Source: Actinomycetota bacterium
GTDB lineage: Bacteria > Actinomycetota > AC-67
Assembly (NCBI GenBank): GCA_020201525.1
Contig: JAIVGO010000016.1
Coordinates: 1 to 38,938 of the forward strand
DNA length: 38,938 bases
Direction of reading: 5' to 3'
Part shown: piece by piece, positions 19,781 to 28,062 of the stretch
Layout of the letters: each line of letters starts with the position of its first letter
How positions within the stretch are numbered: the stretch's first letter is position 1
The notes under the pieces: generated by a model
Told to the model about the DNA's origin: nothing
Seen by the model: only the letters and a program-made list of their open reading frames with translations
The model's database searches: none
Program-made: the position numbers and the translations under genes

Positions 19781-22700
19781 TCAGCAAATGAACCCGCTCA
19801 CTCCGATCTTGATGTTGAGGAGCCAGACGTTGAGCGAGGCGCTGTCGCAGTTGATGTAGTTCTTCTTGCAGCACGAGAAGATGTACACGGTCCAACCGCC
19901 TTGGCGCTGGTCGGCCCAGAAGCTTCCGTTGCCGAACGTCTGCTCGATCCCGGTGCCGGCGCTCGTGTCGCGTTGCTTGATCGAGCCGCCGAGGATCCGG
20001 TTGTGGCACGCGCCGGAGTCGGCGGCTTGCGGACTCGCCGCGCAGCCGTTCGTACCATGCTCCGAGGTGTTCTCCCAGATCATGCCGGCGGAGTCGCTTC
20101 CCGCGTTCTCCTGCTCGAAGAACTTGACCCGCCAGTTGGAGATCTGGAAGTACTTCGTACCACTCGACGTGTCGATGCAGGTTGCGTTCAACGGTCGCTG
20201 GCAGTCGAAGACGTTGATCGTGACGTTCTCCGACGCATGGACCGAGGTGCTGGACGGGCCCGAGGTTTGCGAGCGAGTGTCGCTTGCCGGGCGGTTGGAG
20301 CACGCGAACGTGTTACCCGACGAGCAGATGTCGAGGTGCACCGGAAGCGGTGCAATGCCGGTGTGAATGTTCCAGCGGTCGCCGGAGTTGGAGTCCATCG
20401 ACAGGCTGTTCGTGCGCACGTCGGCGTTGTAGGTCGTCACCGACTTCGTTCCGCCGGGCACCGCGACGTCGGCCAGCGACACGTTGATGTGCCGCACCAA
20501 GCGATCGAGCGTGATCCGCAAGTACTCAGTCTTGCCGGATGTGTTGAGCTGTTCGGTCTCGACCTTCAGCACTCTGCCGGCGTCGCTGTCGATCGCGAGG
20601 TTCGGCGCCTTCGCAGACGCGGTGTACAGGCCGGTGGTGCGGAAGAAAGCCTCGTACCGGTCCGCGAGGTCCAGGAGCATGATCCCGTCCTGCGCGTCGG
20701 AGATGTACGTGGTGTGATCGTCGACACAGGTCGAGGGTCCCCCGGAACAGCTCGCGATGAGGAATTCGATCTGCCCGATCTTCTCGCCGTGCGCGTCCAG
20801 TGTGACGGTGCCGTCGGTCGCGAACGAAACGTCGAAGCCGTGCGGCAGCGAGGTGAAGCTCGCGTTCAGGTGCTTCGTCTTCGTGACCCACGCTCCGCCG
20901 CCGGCGACGCCGTCGGGGTCGAACGAGTCCAGGGTGATCGAGCCCACCGGGTCCGACGCTGTGTAGTTGAAGTTCGTCGAGCTCGTGAACTTGATCGACA
21001 GGCTGGCGGGGAGCACGTTGATGTCCGCAGTGGTCGAGGCGCGCCCCGTCGGCTTGTCCTGCTCGAGATCCACGACGAACTCCCGCCCGCCGGTCGTGTT
21101 CAGGGTCAGCGCCGGTGGCGGCCCTTGGTCCACGACAACTTTCCTGAGGCCGGTGACACGCGTGAAGACGACGTACTTATCGGTCAAGTCCTCGACGAGG
21201 ATGCCGTCCTTCCCGGGGTCGATCTGGTCGTCGGGACCGCTCGTGAGCTGAACTTGGAAAAGCCCGAGGGTGGAGCCGCCGGCGTCTATCGTGGCTGCCG
21301 TGCCTCCCCGACCGAACGACAGGCTCAGCGAGGTCGGAATCGACTCGAGCCGCAAGTGCGCCGTCGTCGCCCGTCCGGAAATCCCGTCCGGGTCGAAGGC
21401 GTCGAGGGTCGCGAGGTCCATCACGTCGGACCCGGTGTAGGTGACGGTCCCGGCGGCGGCGTTGAAGTGGATCTCGATGCTGGGGACGAGGTGGTCGAGC
21501 GTGGCGTCCAGCGTGGCCTCGTGGTTGTTTGAGTTGAGCGTGTCGAAGCTGACCTTGAACACACGCCCCGCGGCGGTGTCCAGGCGAAGGCCGAGGTCGT
21601 CGCCGGAGGTGGCAACGACTTTCTTCAAACCCGTGATTCGCGAAAAGACCACGTATTTGTCGGCGAGGTCCTCGACGAGCACGCCGTCGTACGCTTCGTC
21701 GATCCGGTCGTCCGGCCCGCTGGTGAGCTGTAGCTCGATGAGGCCCAGCGTCTGGCCCTTGGCGTCCAATGAGACCGAAGAGCTGCTGCCGCCGAAGGCG
21801 AGATCCAGCGTCGTTGGGATGTCCTGCATGAGCAGGTGCATGTCGGTCGCCCGGCCGGAGACGCCGGCGGGGTTGTGCTGGTCGAGCGTGAGCTTCCCCA
21901 TCACGGCCGACCCCTCGTAGCTGATCGTTCCCGCCGAGGGCGAGCCGGAGATCTTCACGGTGTGCGGGAGGTTGAGGAACCACCCCTCCGTCGTGGCGGC
22001 GCCGTCCACCTGGAGCAAGTGGAACGGCCCCGACTTCAACGTTGCGCCGATCACGAACGGATCGCCGGAGCCGACTTCGGCGGACTCGAGCTGCTTGACC
22101 TGGAAGGCAAGGGATTCCACGGTTCCGTCGTTGAAGGCGTAGAGATACTGGTCGTCGCCGAGGAACTTCGGGGCGCCCCCTTTCGCCAGCCCGGCGCGAA
22201 CGACGCCGATTGCGGAGTCGCTCTGGAAGGTCGAGTGCGTCGGAGAATCCTGCACGAGCGTCGCCGTGAGCGACATGTCTTGCAGCTCGAGGATGGACTG
22301 GTTCAGGACCGTGCTCGTCCGGGTCTCGGTTTCCTTGATCAGGATCTCGTCCACACGATCACTCGCGCGGTAATTCCAAGTTTGCTGACCGGTTGCCGCG
22401 ACGCCCGTCAGGACGAGCGACATCGTGTTCGGAATCTTGTCCACCGTGGCGTCGACGCGGTTTTCATGCGTTCCTTGGATATCTTCGATGACGACGACGC
22501 CGGTCGTCGGGATGTCGCTGGCGAGGTCGATGCTCGCCTGGCCGGCGCCGATGCCCGGTCCGATGTCCGAGCCGCTCAGGATGCCGAAGTGTCCGACGGC
22601 GGGGACGGGCGTGAAGTCGATTCGCGCTTGAATGGGATCGATGTGCTCACCGTTGTCGCCGAGCGTGTACACGGATCCAGTTACGCCGAGCGTGTCGCCG

Positions 22701-23194
22701 GGCACGACCGTGTGCAGGTCCATCGAGAAGCTCGTGACCCGATCGGCGCCGGCAATCGCGAGCGTCGCGTCGTACACCTGCGGCGCGGTGGAATTGAGAG
22801 CGTCGTATCCGAACGCGACGCGCAACTTGTCGTCGGGCGGCCCGAGCAGCGGAAGCGGGATGTCCTTGCGTGGATCTTGCAGGATCGCCTCGACCGACAA
22901 AGGAAAGTCCTCGAGCGAGTCGGGCAGCTTGGAGACGCGCAGGGTGGCCCGGCCGGCGTCGATCGTCATTTGGACGAGGATGTCCGGCACGGAATCGCCG
23001 GTCATGTCGACGAGCTCCGGCTTGACCTCCAGTGAATCGACCGTCACTTCGTGAAGCTGGGCCTGCGGATCCTTGTAAACCGCGTGGATCTTGTACGCGA
23101 TCGGGTCGGTGACATCGGATGCGCTCGCCGACGACAGTGTGAGGATCGCTATGCCCGGCAGGAGCAAGAGCCCCAATCTCATTCGCTTCGTCAC
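19781..23194 (-). CDS. Secreted repeat protein B (three approximately 160-aa units, ten-Cys C-terminal domain)
   Basis: An 1137-aa paralogue of protein A. The signal peptide is residues 1-25 (LLLLPGIAILTLSSASA|S). The N-domain includes LVDMTGDSVPDILVQMTID (61-79), which resembles the calcium-binding loop of VCBS/FG-GAP repeats; the loop is degenerate in A. Three units follow, with marker Asp at 477, 637 and 800 (QLTSGPDDRID, DGVLVEDLADKYVVFSRITGL). The third carries an insertion with Cys816 and Cys823 that A lacks. The C-terminal domain has ten cysteines (957, 965, 998, 1006, 1051, 1063, 1108, 1109, 1116, 1137) spaced almost exactly as in A, the last being the final residue. The start is a GTG at 23194 behind AGGGAGG. 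It lies 31 bp after the NHL gene. No enzyme motif; function unknown. Confidence 0.9.
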   Translation of the reverse strand: MTKRMRLGLLLLPGIAILTLSSASASDVTDPIAYKIHAVYKDPQAQLHEVTVDSLEVKPELVDMTGDSVPDILVQMTIDAGRATLRVSKLPDSLEDFPLSVEAILQDPRKDIPLPLLGPPDDKLRVAFGYDALNSTAPQVYDATLAIAGADRVTSFSMDLHTVVPGDTLGVTGSVYTLGDNGEHIDPIQARIDFTPVPAVGHFGILSGSDIGPGIGAGQASIDLASDIPTTGVVVIEDIQGTHENRVDATVDKIPNTMSLVLTGVAATGQQTWNYRASDRVDEILIKETETRTSTVLNQSILELQDMSLTATLVQDSPTHSTFQSDSAIGVVRAGLAKGGAPKFLGDDQYLYAFNDGTVESLAFQVKQLESAEVGSGDPFVIGATLKSGPFHLLQVDGAATTEGWFLNLPHTVKISGSPSAGTISYEGSAVMGKLTLDQHNPAGVSGRATDMHLLMQDIPTTLDLAFGGSSSSVSLDAKGQTLGLIELQLTSGPDDRIDEAYDGVLVEDLADKYVVFSRITGLKKVVATSGDDLGLRLDTAAGRVFKVSFDTLNSNNHEATLDATLDHLVPSIEIHFNAAAGTVTYTGSDVMDLATLDAFDPDGISGRATTAHLRLESIPTSLSLSFGRGGTAATIDAGGSTLGLFQVQLTSGPDDQIDPGKDGILVEDLTDKYVVFTRVTGLRKVVVDQGPPPALTLNTTGGREFVVDLEQDKPTGRASTTADINVLPASLSIKFTSSTNFNYTASDPVGSITLDSFDPDGVAGGGAWVTKTKHLNASFTSLPHGFDVSFATDGTVTLDAHGEKIGQIEFLIASCSGGPSTCVDDHTTYISDAQDGIMLLDLADRYEAFFRTTGLYTASAKAPNLAIDSDAGRVLKVETEQLNTSGKTEYLRITLDRLVRHINVSLADVAVPGGTKSVTTYNADVRTNSLSMDSNSGDRWNIHTGIAPLPVHLDICSSGNTFACSNRPASDTRSQTSGPSSTSVHASENVTINVFDCQRPLNATCIDTSSGTKYFQISNWRVKFFEQENAGSDSAGMIWENTSEHGTNGCAASPQAADSGACHNRILGGSIKQRDTSAGTGIEQTFGNGSFWADQRQGGWTVYIFSCCKKNYINCDSASLNVWLLNIKIGVSGFIC

Positions 23195-23225
23195 TTTCGG
23201 CCTCCCTGTGTCGGTGCTCGCAAGG

Positions 23226-25091
23226 TCAAATGGTTGCTCGGTACGCTTCTGGTTGTGTCGGCAGGCAGCTGGCCTCCGGGTCGTTCAAGTCGCACGGCGG
23301 CGGCGGCAGGCAGCTTCCCGGATCACTTGGGTCGCACGGCGGTTCGGTAGGCGGCATGCAGCTCGCCGGGTCGCTCACGTCGCACGGCGGGGGCGGCGGC
23401 TGTCCCAGACAGCTCGCCGGGTCGCTCACGTCGCACGGCGGCGACGGTGCTCCACAACTCTGCGGGTCGCTCACGTCGCACGGCGGCTGCGGTGGCGCGG
23501 GGAGGCACGCAAGGGGATCCGACGAGCACTGGATCCCCGGCTGCGCCTGCGCCGCCGGGGCGAATGACTGCGTGCGGTTTCCAGTCTTCTCGGCGACCCA
23601 GATCGTCCCCGGCTTGCTGCTCCCGGGCTTCATGATTGCGATCCCTGCGGGGGCCTGCATGCTTCCCGCGGCCGTTCCGGAGCTTCCCCACGCCTCGATG
23701 AACGCGCCGTTTCGTGCGAAACGCTGGATGCGGTTGTTCCCCGTGTCCGATACGAAGACGCCGAGCGCGTTGGCGGCGACTCCGCTGGGGGCGCTCGTGC
23801 ATCCGTTCGCCGTTCCGGCTCCGCCCCAAGCGCCGGCGAGCTCTCCGGTCAACGTGAACTTCTGGATCCGGTTATTGCCGGTGTCGGCTACGTAGAGATA
23901 CCCGCCGTGGTACGCGACGCCCGTCGGCCCGGACAATTGACCGGGATCGTGGCCGGAGGTGCCGATGACGGCGACGGACGCGCCGGCGGGCGTCACGATT
24001 TGAATCCTGTCGTTCTCGGAATCCGCGACGACGAGCTGGTAGTCGGCAGACCCTGTGCCGGTGGGGATGACTGCCATCCCACGCGGGGACGAGAACTGTC
24101 CGGGCGCGCTGCCCCCAGTGCCGAACTTGCCTCCGAAGAAACCGCTGACGCCGAAATACTGGATCCTGTTGTTTCCGCTGTCCGCGACGTAGATCGTGAA
24201 GCCGTTCGGCGAAACAGCGACCCCGGACGGCGAGGAGAACTGGCCATCACCGGAACCGAGCGATCCCCACTTCGACAATGGAAAGCCGCCGGCGGGATCG
24301 AGGCGCAGGACCCGGTTGTTACCGGTGTCCGCGACGACGACGTCGTTCTGATTGTCGATTGCCACCGCGGTCGGCCCGCCCAGCGAGGTGTTGCTCGGCG
24401 TGAGCGGCACACCGGGGCCGTATCCTGCTGCGGCTGCCGGCGGCAGAGCGTCCTGATACACCGGGCGCCGCGCCCCCTCGGTTTTCGGAGCCAGCGGCGT
24501 ACACGGCATCTGCGGCGCGGCCGGAATGGTGCTCGGTATCGGCGGAACCCCATCGGCGACCGGTTGAACCGTCACACTTATGACGAGGTCGTGCGAATCC
24601 ATCCATGCCAGGTCTTCTGCGAGCGGAGCGAAGTGCTCGTCGAAGGTCTGCGGGTACGTCCCAAGCATCGGTGCGGTGAGCGTGACGAGGAACACGCCGT
24701 ACGTGCTTGGTGCGACGGCCGGTGTTTCCATGCTCACGCGCCGGCCGTCGATCCACGCGGGGTCGGATGCCGCGGCGAAAGCGCTGACGCGGTCGCGAGG
24801 ATTCACCGTCGCGAGCCGAACTGGGTGGCCGTCGCTCGAGGTGCCATCGGAAAACCACGTCGCGGCGCCGACGTTCTTGAGTACGACGGCAACCGTCGTC
24901 TTTTCGCCGGGGTGCAGCGTGGCCGGGATGGGATTGTTCTTCGTTGTGAGCGACCAGTCGTAATCGGCGGCGTGCGCGCTCATCGGGGCAGCCGCCGAAG
25001 CGAGGCAGAGGGCAATCAACAGATGCCGCACGGGCCGCCGGAAGCAGCGCGCGTGACGCGCGCTGCTCGCGGCTGCCTTGTGCCCTCTCAC
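23226..25091 (-). CDS. Secreted NHL beta-propeller protein with Cys/Pro repeat tail
   Basis: About 621 aa. After a signal peptide (HLLIALCLASAAAPMSAHA|A) comes an Ig-like domain of the NBR1-like kind seen on bacterial surface proteins (VLKNVGAATWFSDG, LATVNPRDRVSAF, FAPLAEDLAWMDS). Six NHL-type blades follow (VVVADTGNNRVLRL, IYVADSGNNRIQYF, LVVADSENDRIQIV, LYVADTGNNRIQKF, VFVSDTGNNRIQRF, IWVAEKTGNRTQSF). The tail is a tandem of PPCDVSDPxSC-type units of 14-17 residues. NHL propellers usually bind proteins, carbohydrates or RNA. I choose the GTG at 25091, which has AGGAG five bases upstream overlapping the stop of the preceding gene, over a GTG at 25109 with no such site. The 8-bp gap implies translational coupling. 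Confidence 0.9.
   Translation of the reverse strand: MRGHKAAASSARHARCFRRPVRHLLIALCLASAAAPMSAHAADYDWSLTTKNNPIPATLHPGEKTTVAVVLKNVGAATWFSDGTSSDGHPVRLATVNPRDRVSAFAAASDPAWIDGRRVSMETPAVAPSTYGVFLVTLTAPMLGTYPQTFDEHFAPLAEDLAWMDSHDLVISVTVQPVADGVPPIPSTIPAAPQMPCTPLAPKTEGARRPVYQDALPPAAAAGYGPGVPLTPSNTSLGGPTAVAIDNQNDVVVADTGNNRVLRLDPAGGFPLSKWGSLGSGDGQFSSPSGVAVSPNGFTIYVADSGNNRIQYFGVSGFFGGKFGTGGSAPGQFSSPRGMAVIPTGTGSADYQLVVADSENDRIQIVTPAGASVAVIGTSGHDPGQLSGPTGVAYHGGYLYVADTGNNRIQKFTLTGELAGAWGGAGTANGCTSAPSGVAANALGVFVSDTGNNRIQRFARNGAFIEAWGSSGTAAGSMQAPAGIAIMKPGSSKPGTIWVAEKTGNRTQSFAPAAQAQPGIQCSSDPLACLPAPPQPPCDVSDPQSCGAPSPPCDVSDPASCLGQPPPPPCDVSDPASCMPPTEPPCDPSDPGSCLPPPPCDLNDPEASCLPTQPEAYRATI
23289..23486 (-). repeat. 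Coding tandem repeat for the Cys/Pro tail (PPCD units)
   Basis: The 12-mer GTCGCACGGCGG recurs at 23289, 23331, 23379, 23430 and 23475. The spacings (42, 48, 51 and 45 bp) are all multiples of three, so the repeat is constrained as protein. Each unit encodes roughly PPCDVSDPxSC plus a Pro-rich spacer. DNA identity is highest among the three central units, which suggests recent unit duplication. Confidence 0.85.
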
Positions 25092-25099
25092 TGCCGCTC

Positions 25100-27941
25100 C
25101 TATGGACACACCGGATCACCGATCGGGTTCGGCGCGCAGCTCGGAACGGCGGGCTCCGGGGTCGGAGGCAGGCTCGGCGAAGGCGTTTCGGATGGCAGCA
25201 CGTTCGGCAAGCAGCCCTGCGGAACGTCGCACGGGGGCTCCGGGAGCGCAGGCGTGTGCCGAAGGGCGTAGGTCCCCGACGCTGTTGCGACGGTTGCCGC
25301 GAAGGATCCGGAGTCGAGATCGAACACGCCGACGACCGTCAGCGAGCCGTCGTTATATGCGATGAGGACGCTCGACCCCAGGACGAGCATGTTCGCGTCG
25401 TCGATGGTGCCCGACGAGTCGGAGCCGTCGCCGCTCTTGAACGCGAACTGCTTCGTGCTCGTGTCGATGAAGATCGAGCCTGCTTGGTCGTCGTCGACGA
25501 AGGCGTACTCCCAACCGATCGTGAAGCTCGTCGAGTCACCGCTCGCGCCGTAGAAGCCGTCGTCTGCGAATGACGCAGCCGCTGTGTAGTCCCCTGAGTT
25601 CTGGTCCAGCGGCGCCGTCACTGAAGCCTTTCCGTCGGGACTGGTGGTGGGATCCGGATCGCCCGCGAAGGAGCCAAGCGTGAAGTGGACCGGCTTGCCC
25701 GCGAGCGGCGCGCCCGAAAGCGTGTCGGTCAATGTCGCCGACATCGTGGCGGTGCCCCCGTGATCGCCACTCGTGTCGCCGTCGTATGTGAGCGTGGTCG
25801 GGCGCTTGCGAGTCGTGAAGCCGTCGGAGCCGGCGGACGGCTCGTAGTAGTCGTTACCGGTGAATAGAGCGGCTGCGGTATAGGCGCCGGGCGCGTCGTC
25901 CAGTGTCACCGTCGTAGATACCGTCCCGTCCGAGTCGCTCGCCTCAGGTGGTATCACCGCGCTCCCCAGGGAAAGGCCCACATCAACGCCTTCGATGGCG
26001 GCGCCGCTGTCCGTGTCTGTGATCCTCGCGGAGAGGGCAGCATCGTTCTTCCAGAAGCCTTCGGTGTCGCCGGTGTAGCTGAGGGTGGTCGCGCGCTTGA
26101 GGATCGTGAATCCCGCCGCGTCCGAGCTCGAGTCGTACAGGGCATCTCCGGCCGATGCGGATACCGTGTAGTCGGCGGGAACGTCGCCGAGCAGCAGCGG
26201 AGCGGCGGCGATGCCGAGTGCGTCGGTCGTGGTCGTCGCGCTTCCGCTCCCGAGCGTGAAGGTAACGCTCGCGCCCGCGGCCGGCAGACCCTTGCGCACA
26301 TCGGTCACCGACGCTCGGAGGTTCGCGAGATCGTTCCACTTCCCCGACGCGTCACCCAGGTACACGGTCGACGTGGGGCGCTTGTGAATGGTGAACGGGG
26401 CGCTGCCCGATCTGTCGGCAAACCCGTCCTCGCCCGCATAGCTCGCGGAAACGGTGTAGTTGCCGGGGGTGTCGGACAGGTCGATGGTCGTGGCTGCGAG
26501 ACCGTTCTCGTCGGTCGTTGCCGTTGCCGACTGCGATCCCAGCGTGAAAGTCACCGTCCTGGCTTGGAGCGGCACGCCGTGAGACGTGTCGGTCAGGGTC
26601 GCAGAAACCGCTGCGGTTTCGAGCCCGAAGCCTTCGGTGTCGCCGGAGTATTCGATGGAGGTCTGCGCATCGAGCTTGACGGTGAAGTCTTGGGACGCCG
26701 AGTTGCCGGCGTTGTCGGTCGCCGAAACCGAGACGGTGTGCTCGCCGGGATCCGTGACGTCGGTTGCCGAACCGCACGAGATCGGGTTGCCGTCGAGGGT
26801 GCAGGACTTTGTAGCGATGCCGCTGGTGGCGTCGGCGGCGTCGGGGGAGACACTCAGCGTCCCACGGCACCACCCATTGTCGCCGGGCAGCGAGCATGAC
26901 TCGTTCGCCCCCAAGCTCGGTGCGGTCGTGTCGACCTTGATCGCGCCCGAGACCGGCGCAGAGGCGTTGTTGGTCCAGTCGGTCGCGCTCGCCGCCACCG
27001 CAAAGGTTCCGTCGCCCGTCGTGACCGGAATGGGGGCACCGGACGTGTACGTCCCCGAGGCGCCGCCCGTCACGTTGTAAGTGCGCGACTTGACCCCGAT
27101 GCCTTGGGCGTTGCCCGAGCCGTCGTTGTTGTCGGTGATGGTCACGGTGTTGGTGGCCGAAAGACACCAGCCGTTGGTCCCGGCGACGTTGCACGCCGGC
27201 ACGACCGAGCTCACGACCGGCGCGACGACGTCCTTGTAGCGGATGCCGATGTTCTGCGGTGGGGTGCCGGTGGTCTTGAACAGTTGCAACCCGGATGTGG
27301 TTGTCGGCCTCGAAGAGCGCGTATTCGAAGTTGTAGCAGGTCGCGCTCAAGCTGCCGGCGTGGTTGACGGAGCTGAACTGGATGCGCATCACGCGGTTCG
27401 GCGAGGTCCCCGTCGTCTGGGTGTAGACGCCGGTGGCGCTGTTGCTGGCGCAGGTCAGGGAGTTGTGCCGGGAGGGGTCCATGTCGTTCCACATCGCGGC
27501 CACCATGGCGTTGGGCACGCCGGTGTTGGGCAAGTCCGCGCCGTAGCAGGTCGTGCACGGCCCGGCCAAGAAGGTGATGAACCCGTTTGAGCTCATGTAC
27601 ACCGTCGGATTCGAGGAGTCCCCGGCGATGCCGTTGGTCGAGATGCCCGAGGACCAGTGAAACGGCCAGTTCGGCTGCCCGGCGGCGGGGCCGAGGGGAA
27701 TGGTCACGTCGTCGCTGACGCTGAGCTTGCACGGTGCGCCGCAGGTACCACGGATGTCGACGTTCCCGCTCGTGCCGATGCCGTCGTTGACGTTGATCCC
27801 TGCGGCATCGGTGGAGTTGAAGGCGTTCGCCGGCTGGACGGCAAGCAGCGCCAGGCCCAACGCCAGGCACAGGAGCTTTGCAACGCCGCGCTTTCTTGTC
27901 GCAGCGTGAACAGACGAACGAGATGCCCGAAAGATCTGCAT
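25100..27941 (-). pseudogene. Secreted Ig-repeat surface protein, interrupted by a single-base frameshift
   Basis: About 946 aa if repaired. The signal peptide ends VQPANA|F. The N-domain (about 35-215) resembles nidogen-like extracellular modules (NGFITFLAGPCTTC, VAAMWNDMDP, ATCYNFEYALFEADNHIR). The frame breaks at the CCC run 27290-27292; removing one base joins NHIR to LQLFKTTGTPPQNIGIRYKD. Two Cys-containing segments follow (CNVAGTNGWC and CSLPGDNGWC), then four Ig-like units of about 95 aa, of which the last three begin KRPTSTVYLGD, KRATTLSYTGD and KRPTTLTYDGD. The end module (VLIAYNDGSLTVVGVFD) resembles that of the 332-aa protein, and a Pro/Cys tail closes it. The length is one base over a codon multiple. 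ATG 27941 follows GGAGG. It is the first gene of the operon. Both halves keep normal codon use, so the lesion is either recent or a sequence error. Confidence 0.8.
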
Positions 27942-28062
27942 TTGATGACCTCCGCCCCGATCTTGCGATCTCAGCTCTGTGTGGAATGCGCGAAAAAAAC
28001 AGGCTCACCCAGTCGTTTCCGATCCCCCTTGGCCCCCGAAAAAGCACGTATCGTATTCCGAC

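Noticed and set aside
19757-23035. Long plus-strand open frames (591 and 399 aa)
   Set aside because: They lie antisense to repeat protein B, have Arg/Val/Asp-rich mirror composition, no signal peptide and no ribosome site; they are explained as shadows.
23289-23486. Regular short repeats that might look like a CRISPR array
   Set aside because: Repeats are only 12 bp well conserved, spacings are 42-51 bp and always multiples of three, and they lie in frame inside the NHL gene coding for PPCD units. No cas genes are present.
13903-27941. Prophage or integrative element origin for the secreted cluster
   Set aside because: No integrase, structural phage gene, attachment repeat or tRNA border is visible, and the codon and base composition look like those of the flanks.
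27942-28062. Possible riboswitch in the leader of the secreted operon
   Set aside because: The GGAUCGGAAACGAC-like text and a T7 run caught the eye, but it does not fit the cyclic-di-GMP, cyclic-di-AMP or glycine riboswitch consensus that I know, and no stable hairpin precedes the T run.
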